Source of the DNA: Sporomusaceae bacterium
GTDB lineage: Bacteria; Bacillota_C; Negativicutes; Sporomusales_B; UBA7701
Reading direction: 5' to 3'
Assembly: GCA_022839045.1 (NCBI GenBank)
Contig: JALHDI010000088.1
Coordinates: forward strand, 1 to 11,879
Length of the DNA: 11,879 nucleotides
The stretch's first letter is position 1; every line of letters starts with the position of its first letter. Shown piece after piece: positions 7,026 to 11,851 of this stretch. The position numbers were made by a program, and so were the translations under genes. Under the pieces are notes generated by a model, which ran no database searches, was not told where the DNA came from, and saw nothing but the letters and a program-made list of their open reading frames with translations.

Positions 7026-7889
7026 TTATCGTTGCCGCGGAGCGATTGATCCCCGGTAGCCCGATTCCCAGCGGTCGTACCAATAGACGAGCAGGTATGG
7101 CGTCAGATAACGCACAACGGTCCAAAGATGACTCCATTGACGGTATTTCAGTAGTCCCGACTCAAACATCACATAGGTAAAGACTAAAGAAAGAACCCCC
7201 AACGACAGGAAAAAGGCAAGCTTATAGCGCCTGGCGAGCCCGGGGGCGAACCAAGCCCCCAAGCCGCCCATAACGGTTGCGAGTATCATCCCGACAAATC
7301 GATCGTCGGCAAGCTCATCGCCAAAAATATGCGGCCTGTACTGGTAAAAGCGCATGACCCCCGCAAACAGCGCTCCCGGCCACTCCGAGATGACGTAAAT
7401 GAAGCTGAGCAGGCAGAGCCGGTAAGAGACCGGCGGCGTGTAATAAACGAATCTTGCGGCAAAATGGGCCAGCAGCCTGAAGCTGATAAACGTGATGGCC
7501 GGGGTCAGCCAATGATTCCAGCGGTGATATACCATATAGCCTGATGCTACAAAGCCGGCCTCGATTATGCCCAGCATGGCGGCGAACAACAGGCTGAGCA
7601 GCCACGGGCGATGCCAGCGGACGGAATAATAGCAGAAAACGATGGCGATGCAGGGGAATATCAGCCCGTCGGACAAGACGATCGCCAGATAGTCGTCATA
7701 CGGTTTGCTCAGCAGATGAACGGGCAGATCGTAACAATTGAACCAGTGATCGAAGGGCACATCGCCATAATCGACCACGAAAAGGGTGACGACATAAACG
7801 GCGACGACAGCATGCCAGGAGAAACGGCCTTTTCTGACGGCCCATATGCTCCAAGCCAAAAAGAAAAGCAATGTAACGATATAAGCCAA
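7026..7889 (-). CDS. Polytopic integral membrane protein of unknown function
   Basis: This is a 287-residue, very hydrophobic protein with about eight or nine predicted membrane segments and many aromatic residues, for example the N-terminal AYIVTLLFFLAWSIW, then VVAVYVVTLFVVDY, LLSLLFAAMLGIIEAGFV, GMILATVMGGLGAWF and LAFFLSLGVLSLVFTYVMF. The tail is short and basic. The TTG at 7887-7889 is chosen as start because AGGAG (7899-7903, complement) lies nine bases upstream and no ATG or GTG is nearby; the open frame continues to 8720 only by overlapping the next gene. The general look recalls the CBO0543-type membrane proteins of spore-forming Firmicutes, but this is a weak impression. It lies 74 bases downstream of the flavin reductase gene with no clear terminator between them, so the two may share a transcript. 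Confidence 0.72.
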   Translation of the reverse strand: MAYIVTLLFFLAWSIWAVRKGRFSWHAVVAVYVVTLFVVDYGDVPFDHWFNCYDLPVHLLSKPYDDYLAIVLSDGLIFPCIAIVFCYYSVRWHRPWLLSLLFAAMLGIIEAGFVASGYMVYHRWNHWLTPAITFISFRLLAHFAARFVYYTPPVSYRLCLLSFIYVISEWPGALFAGVMRFYQYRPHIFGDELADDRFVGMILATVMGGLGAWFAPGLARRYKLAFFLSLGVLSLVFTYVMFESGLLKYRQWSHLWTVVRYLTPYLLVYWYDRWESGYRGSIAPRQR

Positions 7890-7963
7890 GACGTTTTGCT
7901 CCTGCCGGTCACCGGGCCCCGGTCGGCCAAGGTATGGATTATTATGCGAAAACCGGCGCTTTT

Positions 7964-8512
7964 TTATTTGCCGTCGCTGCCGGCCTTGAACACTGTCCCT
8001 ACTCTGTCCTTGATGTCGAAATACCCGAAGGCCAGCATGATCGTCGGCTTGACTTTCAGAGCGTCCGGCACCCCGTTCTCCAGGCAGTTCTCGTCCGCGT
8101 AGGCGGCGACGATCTCGCCGAGGAACATCGTGAAATCGAAGATGGGGATGGTCTGGATCACCTTGCAGAGGTAATTGAGCGGGCACTCCTTGATCATCGG
8201 CGCGTTGCCCGCCTCGTCGTAGAAGGACTCGAACACCGCCGACTTGTCGACCTCGCGGCCGGACACGATGCCGCAGTAGTCGGTTTTGCCGACAGCCTCC
8301 GAGGCGGGGATGTTTACGCTGAAGAAGCCGCTTTCGATCACCCCCGCCGTGGTGTAGTGGGAGTTTTTCAGCGAGATGTACAGCACCGGCCGCTGGCTGA
8401 CGACACCGTAGGCGCCAAGCGTGGCGTAGTTGGGCTTCCCGTTGACGGTGGCGCCCGCCAGGACGGCGATGTACGGCCCGAAGGGGATGTTCGCGATTTT
8501 CTTTTTCGTCAT
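7964..8512 (-). CDS. Flavin reductase family protein (FMN-binding)
   Basis: This is a 182-residue soluble protein of the flavin-reductase-like/flavoredoxin superfamily, which folds as an FMN-binding split barrel and usually acts as a dimer. Signature parts are NGKPNYATLGAYGVVSQRP (24-42), VLYISLKNSHYTTAGVIESG (43-62), FFSVNIP and CGIVSGREVDKS (80-91). The last is typical of the anaerobe-type branch. Electron donor and acceptor cannot be told from sequence. ATG at 8510-8512 is backed by AAAGGAG (8521-8527, complement) eight bases upstream. A perfect 7-bp inverted repeat (8539-8556) lies just upstream of the ribosome binding site. The stop at 7964 is followed by the membrane protein gene. The terminator at 8575-8617 separates it from phzF. 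Confidence 0.87.
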   Translation of the reverse strand: MTKKKIANIPFGPYIAVLAGATVNGKPNYATLGAYGVVSQRPVLYISLKNSHYTTAGVIESGFFSVNIPASEAVGKTDYCGIVSGREVDKSAVFESFYDEAGNAPMIKECPLNYLCKVIQTIPIFDFTMFLGEIVAAYADENCLENGVPDALKVKPTIMLAFGYFDIKDRVGTVFKAGSDGK

Positions 8513-8538
8513 ATCTGATGCTCCTTTCCAGATGATAG

Positions 8539-8556
8539 CTTTTGCAGCCGCAAAAG
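8539..8556. promoter_or_regulatory. Inverted repeat in the flavin reductase leader
   Basis: CTTTTGC - AGCC - GCAAAAG is a perfect 7-bp inverted repeat with a 4-base centre. It lies 11 bases upstream of the AAAGGAG ribosome binding site of the flavin reductase gene. It has no T-tract, so it is more likely an operator or leader hairpin than a terminator. No regulator is recognised. Confidence 0.45.
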
Positions 8557-8574
8557 AAATTATCAAGACGGGAC

Positions 8575-8617
8575 AAAATGAAAGCCTCAACCCGACGCTG
8601 GCGAAGGGTTGAGGCTT
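8575..8617 (-). terminator. Terminator of the PhzF-family gene
   Basis: A perfect 12-bp stem, AAGCCTCAACCC (8582-8593) with GGGTTGAGGCTT (8606-8617) and a 12-base loop, is followed on the minus strand by TCATTTTG. It starts 41 bases after the phzF stop and ends before the flavin reductase leader, so the two genes are probably separate units. Confidence 0.75.
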
Positions 8618-8658
8618 GTAAGAACGGTATCGGGGACCGGGCGGAGCGAGATGGCCGG

Positions 8659-9450
8659 CTAGGCCAAAAGCTTGCCGGCGAAGACGGTGACGGCGTGGCC
8701 GCGGATGCTGACGCGGCCACCCCTGGCGGCCACCTTGAGGAAGCCGCCCCGTTCCGAGGCCTGGTAGGCGGTGAATTCGGCCTTGTTCAGCTTGCCCTGC
8801 CAATACGGCACCAGCCGGCAATGGGCCGAGCCGGTGACGGGGTCTTCGTTGACGCCGACGGCGGGGGCGAAGAAGCGCGAGACGAAGTCGTATTCGCCGG
8901 AGCGGGACGGGGCCGTGAGGATGACGCCCCGGCAGGGGGTACGGACGAGGCGGGCGAAGTCGGGCGCGGCGGCCCTGACCTCCGCCTCGGTCGCCACTTC
9001 GACCAGGTAATCGTCGTCGCTGCGGCCGACGAACACCGGCCGCACCCCCAGAGCCTCGGCGAGCCCCGGCGGCGCTTGGCAGGCGACCACGGGCGAGGCG
9101 GGGAAGTCGAGCTCGATGAGGCCGCCCTGAAGGCCGGCGGTGAGCAGCCCGCTCAAGGTATGAAAGTTGATCGGCCGGTCGGCCGGCGCGCCCTTCTCCC
9201 GGAACAGGACGTGGGCGGTGGCCAGGGTGGCGTGGCCGCACAGCCTCACTTCCTTCCTGGGCGTGAACCAGCGCAGCCGGTAGCCGTCGCTCTCCGGGAA
9301 GACGAACGCGGTCTCGGACAGGTTCATCTCGGCGGCCACGGCCTGCATCCACCCTTCGTCCGCCGGCCCGCCGAGCAGGCAGACGGCCGCCGGGTTGCCC
9401 TTGTAGGGCTCGGCGGTGAAGGCGTCGACCTGGTAAATGGGAACACGCAT
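8659..9450 (-). CDS. PhzF family isomerase/epimerase-like protein
   Basis: This is a 263-residue cytosolic protein with the two-lobed diaminopimelate-epimerase-like fold of the PhzF family. It opens VPIYQVDAFTAEPYKGNPAAV. It has the catalytic-glutamate motif MNLSETAFVF (E46), the glycine-rich RLCGHATLATAHVL (70-83) and the second-lobe motif GVNEDPVTGSAHC (199-211). PhzF itself isomerises trans-2,3-dihydro-3-hydroxyanthranilate in phenazine synthesis. Here no other phenazine gene is present, so it is one of the many PhzF-like proteins of unknown substrate. ATG at 9448-9450 follows AGGAGAGGA (9456-9464, complement). It is transcribed from a probable promoter at 9564-9572 that overlaps the promoter of the divergent exported-protein gene, through a leader with two strong hairpins, and ends at the terminator at 8575-8617. 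Confidence 0.9.
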   Translation of the reverse strand: MRVPIYQVDAFTAEPYKGNPAAVCLLGGPADEGWMQAVAAEMNLSETAFVFPESDGYRLRWFTPRKEVRLCGHATLATAHVLFREKGAPADRPINFHTLSGLLTAGLQGGLIELDFPASPVVACQAPPGLAEALGVRPVFVGRSDDDYLVEVATEAEVRAAAPDFARLVRTPCRGVILTAPSRSGEYDFVSRFFAPAVGVNEDPVTGSAHCRLVPYWQGKLNKAEFTAYQASERGGFLKVAARGGRVSIRGHAVTVFAGKLLA

Positions 9451-9472
9451 GCAAATCCTCTCCTTTTTCGAC

Positions 9473-9530
9473 GGTTACGCGTGCGCGTAACCGGCTTTGT
9501 CGTTTATTCACGGGGCGCTGCGCCGCCCCG
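9473..9530 (-). promoter_or_regulatory. Two strong hairpins in the phzF leader
   Basis: GGTTACGCG / CGCGTAACC (9473-9492) is a 9-bp inverted repeat with only two central bases, so in RNA it would form about 8 bp with a tetraloop. CGGGGCG / CGCCCCG (9511-9530) is a 7-bp perfect stem with a 6-base loop. Both lie in the leader between the predicted phzF start site (about 9557) and its ribosome binding site (9456-9464). Neither has a T-tract. They could be protein operators or an RNA control element. Confidence 0.5.
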
Positions 9531-9557
9531 GTCGGACCGCCGTGGCCGATGGCGCGG

Positions 9558-9586
9558 TTGAAAATTTTACCAGCACGAGTTATACT
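9558..9586 (+). promoter_or_regulatory. Sigma-A promoter of the exported protein gene
   Basis: TTGAAA (9558-9563), a 17-base spacer and TATACT (9581-9586) match the vegetative consensus at 5/6 in both boxes. Transcription would start near 9593, about 34 bases before the ATG at 9627. Confidence 0.8.
9564..9572 (-). promoter_or_regulatory. Probable extended -10 promoter of the phzF-family gene
   Basis: The minus strand reads TGGTAAAAT, an extended -10 (TGn plus TAAAAT). A possible -35 TTGCTT lies 19 bases upstream, which is longer than ideal. The element sits inside the spacer of the opposing plus-strand promoter at 9558-9586, so the two promoters would compete for polymerase. Confidence 0.45.
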
Positions 9587-9626
9587 ATAAGCAATATTTT
9601 ACTTTTTTGCCGAAAGGGGTCGTATT

Positions 9627-10085
9627 ATGAAAAAAGTGCTGCTTGGTATCACTCTGTTGGTGTTCGTACTGGGACAGTCGGTCGGTTTCGCCAATCCGAT
9701 CCCCAATCTCGTAGGCACATGGACGGTCGCGTCCGAAGGCGTGGCCCTGTTCAAGGGGGACGAGGCGGTCAAGCATCAGCGGGCAAGCGACACGCTCGAC
9801 AAAGAGGGGAGAATAAAGGCGATCGGCAGCTCGGCTCCAGATATGAAGATCGTCATAGCGGAGCAGAAGGGCAGAATCTTCTACGGCACCAAGCAAACCG
9901 GCAAAATCACCGAGAAGTTCGCCGGGGTCATCGGCTACGACAACAAGACCATCCACTGCGTCGATGAGGACGGGTTCAACGATTGTACGTACGACAGCCA
10001 GAACGACAAGATCGATTTCTTCTACAAGCACGCCAACGACAACGATTCGATGGTGATCGTCGGGACGTGGACCAGGGTTAAGTAA
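9627..10085 (+). CDS. Small exported protein of unknown function
   Basis: This is a 152-residue protein with a clear Sec signal peptide: MKK, a hydrophobic core VLLGITLLVFVLGQSVG, and likely cleavage after GFA (residue 22). The mature part of about 130 residues starts and ends with similar strands, NLVGTWTVASEG near 27-38 and MVIVGTWTRVK at the C-terminus. That pattern and its alternating polar/hydrophobic strands suggest a small closed beta-barrel (lipocalin/avidin-like), but I do not recognise a named family. C111 and C120 could form a disulfide outside the membrane. There is no lipobox, so it is secreted or periplasmic rather than a lipoprotein. ATG at 9627 follows AAAGGGG (9613-9619). It is a single-gene unit with its own promoter and strong terminator. 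Confidence 0.82.
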   Translation: MKKVLLGITLLVFVLGQSVGFANPIPNLVGTWTVASEGVALFKGDEAVKHQRASDTLDKEGRIKAIGSSAPDMKIVIAEQKGRIFYGTKQTGKITEKFAGVIGYDNKTIHCVDEDGFNDCTYDSQNDKIDFFYKHANDNDSMVIVGTWTRVK

Positions 10086-10088
10086 AGG

Positions 10089-10102
10089 CTCGGCAAGCCG
10101 AG
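10089..10102. repeat. Short hairpin after the exported protein gene
   Basis: CTCGG-CAAG-CCGAG (CTCGGC/GCCGAG as inverted repeat) lies four bases after the TAA stop and just before the main terminator. It may protect the mRNA end or aid termination. Confidence 0.4.
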
Positions 10103-10107
10103 TACGG

Positions 10108-10142
10108 GAGCACCGTCAGGTTTTTGACGGTGCTCTTATTTT
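10108..10142 (+). terminator. Intrinsic terminator of the exported protein gene
   Basis: The 11-bp stem GAGCACCGTCA (10108-10118) / TGACGGTGCTC (10125-10135) has a 6-base loop and is followed by TTATTTT. The inner core CACCGTCA/TGACGGTG is the same as in the hairpin at 4414-4440. Confidence 0.88.
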
Positions 10143-10162
10143 GGGCGGACGCGGCGGAGCGG

Positions 10163-10594
10163 TCAGCCGAGGGCGACGAGGATGGCGCCGAGGGCGATCA
10201 GCGCGACGCCGGCGCCGCCGAGGAGGCTGACCTTCTCGCCCAGGAAGAGGACGGCGATGACGGTGGCCATGACGACGCTGAGCTTGTCGACGGGGGCCAC
10301 CTGGGAGACCTTGCCGTATTTGAGGGCGAGGAAGTAGAACAGCCACGACGTCGCTCCGGCCAGGCCGCTCAAAGCGATGAAGGTGATCGCCTTGCGGTCG
10401 GCGATGATGGCGGGGATGTCCTTCAGCGTGCCCTGGAAGGCCACCACGCCGACGAGGAAGGCGGCCATGATGACGGCGCGGACGGCGGTGGCGGTGTTGG
10501 CGTCGATGCCCTGCAGGCCGATCTTGCCGAAGATGGCCACCAGCGCCGCCGTCGCGGCCGACAGCAGCGCGAAAACGAGCCAGAGATGGTCCAA
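10163..10594 (-). CDS. EamA/DMT-type membrane protein, single EamA domain
   Basis: This is a 143-residue protein with five membrane segments (about 3-23, 35-54, 69-91, 97-118, 122-142) that make one EamA unit. The end LKYGKVSQVAPVDKLSVVMATVIAVLFLGEK (split here as LKYGKVSQVAPVDKL and SVVMATVIAVLFLGEK) is the typical EamA signature. Most drug/metabolite transporters of this superfamily have two such units and ten helices. This half-size form would need to dimerise, as small multidrug-resistance and some EamA proteins do. The substrate is unknown. The start is TTG at 10592-10594: AGGAG (10604-10608, complement) is nine bases upstream and an in-frame TGA lies two codons before it, so no earlier start is possible. 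The stop is TGA at 10163-10165, close to the opposing terminator at 10108-10142. Confidence 0.85.
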   Translation of the reverse strand: MDHLWLVFALLSAATAALVAIFGKIGLQGIDANTATAVRAVIMAAFLVGVVAFQGTLKDIPAIIADRKAITFIALSGLAGATSWLFYFLALKYGKVSQVAPVDKLSVVMATVIAVLFLGEKVSLLGGAGVALIALGAILVALG

Positions 10595-10667
10595 GGGTAA
10601 TCACTCCTATATGCTGGTAATAGTAATGATAATACGCCGGATGATTGCTTCTGACCTCCCGGCAATG

Positions 10668-10695
10668 AAAAAAGAGCGGTGGGTGTCCGCTCTTT
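10668..10695 (-). terminator. Orphan terminator hairpin
   Basis: The 9-bp stem AAAGAGCGG (10671-10679) / CCGCTCTTT (10687-10695) has a 7-base loop and on the minus strand is followed by T6 and CATTG. No minus-strand gene is seen upstream of it. The 19 bases ggcaatgaaaaaagagcgg (10661-10679) recur exactly at the terminators of the two FliG-N-like copies (11432-11450, 11821-11839), so it may be a remnant of a third copy. Confidence 0.6.
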
Positions 10696-10709
10696 GTGGA
10701 AACACAAAT

Positions 10710-10737
10710 GATACAAAAGAACCGTCCCCCTTGCATC
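10710..10737. repeat. REP-like inverted repeat around GAACCGTCCCCC
   Basis: GATACAA (10710-10716) and TTGCATC (10731-10737) flank AAGAACCGTCCCCC. Read on the minus strand the arms pair fully with one G-U. The central GGGGGACGGTTC motif is familiar from dispersed intergenic repeats of anaerobic Firmicutes, possibly linked to REP-associated transposases. That recollection cannot be verified here. Confidence 0.4.
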
Positions 10738-10866
10738 TTATAATGATTCCAAAGGAAGGAGTTTGACCCCACCGCAAAGGGAATAGGCACAAGCCAAAAG
10801 CCCGCCGCAGCGTCAAGGCGAAATCAGTCGCCAACCGCTGTCTGCCCCCAAAAAGCCCCTCTCATA

Positions 10867-10903
10867 GGACTTAAGTCCCTGTTTTATAGGAAAAAACTCC
10901 TAT
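10867..10903. promoter_or_regulatory. Paired palindromes upstream of the riboswitch promoter
   Basis: GGACTTAAGTCC (10867-10878) is a perfect 12-base palindrome. Nineteen bases from its start lies a second inverted repeat, ATAGGA - AAAAAC - TCCTAT (10886-10903). Both begin with an ATAGGA/C element, so they look like two related sites for one dimeric regulator. They lie just upstream of a TTGACA box (10912-10917). No regulator is assigned. Confidence 0.45.
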
Positions 10904-10911
10904 GAAACACC

Positions 10912-10941
10912 TTGACACTTATAATAGTCAGGTAGTAATAT
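10912..10941 (+). promoter_or_regulatory. Candidate upstream promoter of the riboswitch transcript
   Basis: A perfect -35 TTGACA (10912-10917) is followed after 18 bases by TAATAT (10936-10941), a 4/6 -10. It would add about 25 leader bases before the aptamer. The promoter at 10957-10965 is an alternative. Confidence 0.45.
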
Positions 10942-10956
10942 GAAATTGCAAATAAT

Positions 10957-10965
10957 TGTTATAAT
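10957..10965 (+). promoter_or_regulatory. Extended -10 promoter at the riboswitch
   Basis: TGTTATAAT is a perfect extended -10 (TGnTATAAT). The start site, expected near 10972, falls right at the first base of the aptamer, as is usual for riboswitch transcripts. No -35 box is visible at the matching distance. Confidence 0.6.
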
Positions 10966-10973
10966 TTGTCGAT

Positions 10974-11103
10974 TTTGGCAAACTTGTCGAAAGACAAGGA
11001 CGCAAAGCTATGGGTCTAAGGACACGTGTCTATGACTGCCAAGCCGCCAACTATTTAGATAATAGTTGATTTCGAGCAGGCGGCAGCCTGCCTTATTTAT
11101 TTT
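10974..11103 (+). ncRNA. Class I c-di-GMP (GEMM-I) riboswitch with terminator
   Basis: The conserved core is present. The first stem is TTGGC (10975-10979) pairing with GCCAA (11046-11050). GGCAAAC is followed by the P2 hairpin CTTGTC-GAAA-GACAAG (10983-10998) with its GAAA tetraloop, then the invariant GGACGCAAAGC (10998-11008), the receptor arm GGGTCTAAGG...CTATGA, and CTGCCAAGCC. This is the published GEMM-I pattern. Downstream, CAACTATT/AATAGTTG (11048-11068) forms a hairpin that shares bases with the first stem. GCAGGC-GGCA-GCCTGC (11076-11091) followed by CTTATTTATTTT is an intrinsic terminator. GCCGCC (11043-11048) can also pair with GGCGGC (11079-11084) and so break the terminator. 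Ligand binding would hold the first stem and free the terminator, suggesting an OFF switch, though the sign is inferred. Confidence 0.9.
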
Positions 11104-11115
11104 GGTATTAAACTC

Positions 11116-11133
11116 GACGGGACAATCCCGGTC
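11116..11133 (+). other. Leader hairpin before the 65-aa ORF
   Basis: GACGGG - ACAAT - CCC(G)GTC forms a 6-bp stem with one bulge between the riboswitch terminator and the GGAGG ribosome binding site. It is probably a spacer or stability element; no regulatory role is shown. Confidence 0.35.
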
Positions 11134-11156
11134 ATTAATAAATCTTGGAGGCTTCC

Positions 11157-11354
11157 ATGATAAATCGGGAATGTATTTATAACACAATAAAGGGGTATTT
11201 GCCAACCGCAGAGGAAGACTTGATCGTTTACCTGACTACACAGGCCGAAAAGCAAATTGAGATACTGGGAAAAGACGTTATCCGAAAATTGGTGTTGCCA
11301 AGAGGAAGCACGGGGTCGGCGATATTCACATCCAGGATTGATACGAAAGTGTAG
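11157..11354 (+). CDS. 65-residue orphan protein under c-di-GMP riboswitch control
   Basis: This is a small, mostly helical, soluble-looking protein beginning MINRECIYNTIKGYLPTAEED and containing a charged helix QAEKQIEILGKDVIRKL, then the tail RGSTGSAIFTSRIDTKV. It has no signal peptide, membrane segment or known motif, and I do not recognise a family. ATG at 11157 is chosen because GGAGG (11147-11151) lies five bases upstream; an in-frame TTG at 11145 overlaps that site. A hairpin (11116-11133) sits between the riboswitch terminator and the ribosome binding site. A strong terminator follows the stop by seven bases, so the riboswitch controls this gene alone. It could be a c-di-GMP-regulated motility, adhesion or signalling accessory factor, or a truncated remnant of a longer gene. 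Confidence 0.7.
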   Translation: MINRECIYNTIKGYLPTAEEDLIVYLTTQAEKQIEILGKDVIRKLVLPRGSTGSAIFTSRIDTKV

Positions 11355-11361
11355 TTTTGAA

Positions 11362-11396
11362 GAAAACCCGCGCATGGACGCGGGTTTTCCGCTTTT
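11362..11396 (+). terminator. Terminator of the 65-aa ORF
   Basis: The 11-bp perfect stem GAAAACCCGCG (11362-11372) / CGCGGGTTTTC (11379-11389) has a 6-base loop. The T-rich tail is TTTTCCGCTTTT. It begins seven bases after the TAG stop. Confidence 0.82.
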
Positions 11397-11431
11397 CGGG
11401 CCGGAGTTTCGCGCCCCGCAAAGGGAAAGCC

Positions 11432-11490
11432 GGCAATGAAAAAAGAGCGGGAGCACCCGTTCTAGCCTCTTCCCTCCTTTCCGCCAATCT
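11432..11490. repeat. 59-bp direct repeat, copy A
   Basis: Positions 11432-11490 are identical to 11821-11879. The repeat covers the terminator, the stop codon and the last nine codons of the FliG-N-like gene. The spacing of 389 bases between copies equals about one gene plus its leader, pointing to tandem gene duplication. Copy B is cut by the window end, so the true repeat is probably longer. Confidence 0.95.
11439..11462 (-). terminator. Terminator of the FliG-N-like gene (copy A)
   Basis: On the minus strand GAACGGG - TGCT - CCCGCTC, with one A-C mismatch, is followed by T6 and CATTG. The stem starts within the stop codon context (TAG at 11462-11464), so termination is immediate. Confidence 0.75.
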
Positions 11491-11734
11491 TGCGGCCGTT
11501 GAATAGCAGCCGCATAATATCCAGCGTTTCGGCAGGGTTCATATCATCTTCATAGCCCAGCTCTTTGAACTCGGCCCAGACATTTGCCCGTACTTCCCGG
11601 GAAACCGCCGTCAACCCCCGAATCTCGGGAACAACGGCTTTGATTTCGCTGTTGTCCATCAGCGATAAAATTCTTTGGCCTTTCTCTACGCCGATAATCA
11701 TAAGAAAAACGGCCACTTTTGTTAGCGGCGTCAA
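11462..11734 (-). CDS. Stand-alone FliG N-terminal-domain-like protein
   Basis: This 90-residue protein aligns from memory along its whole length with the N-terminal domain of FliG, which binds the FliF ring protein at the base of the flagellar motor. Its LTKVAVFLMIIGVEKGQRIL corresponds to the FliG pattern KAAxLLxxLGPExAAxVx. SEIKAVVPEIRGLTAVSREV matches EEIExLTxEIAxLxxVxxEx, and VWAEFKELG matches VLEEFxxL. The middle and C-terminal FliG domains that contact FliM and the stator are absent. The start is TTG (11732-11734) with AAGGGGAG (11741-11748, complement) six bases upstream; no ATG start fits the frame. The C-terminus GGKEGRG is polar. Two palindromes (11749-11772) lie directly upstream. 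The gene is convergent with the riboswitch-controlled ORF. It may be a FliF ligand or a domain recruited elsewhere; the MgtE N-domain is a related fold. Confidence 0.72.
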   Translation of the reverse strand: MTPLTKVAVFLMIIGVEKGQRILSLMDNSEIKAVVPEIRGLTAVSREVRANVWAEFKELGYEDDMNPAETLDIMRLLFNGRKIGGKEGRG

Positions 11735-11748
11735 TGTGAGCTCCCCTT

Positions 11749-11772
11749 AATACGTATTCAGCCAATATTGGC
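11749..11772. promoter_or_regulatory. Two adjacent perfect palindromes upstream of the FliG-N-like gene
   Basis: AATACGTATT (11749-11758) and GCCAATATTGGC (11761-11772) are perfect palindromes two bases apart, directly upstream of the AAGGGGAG ribosome binding site. They look like operator half-sites for a dimeric regulator. A weak -10 (TATAAA on the minus strand) lies further upstream near 11787; no good -35 is seen. Confidence 0.4.
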
Positions 11773-11827
11773 AGCACTAATATTTATACGCCGACGGGCG
11801 GCGATGAACCTCCCGCGCGGGGCAATG

Positions 11828-11851
11828 AAAAAAGAGCGGGAGCACCCGTTC
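11828..11851 (-). terminator. Terminator of FliG-N-like copy B
   Basis: Identical to the copy A terminator: GAACGGG - TGCT - CCCGCTC followed by T6 on the minus strand. Confidence 0.72.

Larger units (their letters stand above)
10595..11156. other. Gene-free stretch between EamA gene and 65-aa ORF
   Basis: No supported coding sequence lies here. From left to right it holds the leader of the EamA gene, a minus-strand terminator-like hairpin (10668-10695), an overlapping small hairpin with a GAAA loop (10693-10708), an REP-like inverted repeat (10710-10737), about 120 bases with no recognisable content, two palindromic elements (10867-10903), promoter boxes (10912-10965), the c-di-GMP riboswitch (10974-11103), and a small leader hairpin (11116-11133). 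The 75-residue open frame on the minus strand over 10607-10834 crosses these hairpins and has no family resemblance. Confidence 0.7.

Noticed and set aside
7890..8720. N-terminal extension of the membrane protein frame
   Set aside because: It overlaps the flavin reductase gene in another frame and has low-complexity sequence; the TTG at 7887-7889 has a ribosome binding site.
10751..10774. Seven-codon leader peptide starting at TTG after AAGGAAGGAG
   Set aside because: The ribosome binding site is only one base from the TTG and the frame is too short to support.
10607..10834. 75-codon minus-strand open frame
   Set aside because: It crosses the terminator hairpin and the REP-like repeat, has no ribosome binding site that I can see, and resembles no family.
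11735..11820. SigD (flagellar) promoter before the FliG-N-like gene
   Set aside because: GCCAATAT resembles the -10, but no TAAA lies about 15 bases upstream; the nearest is only about 10 bases away.
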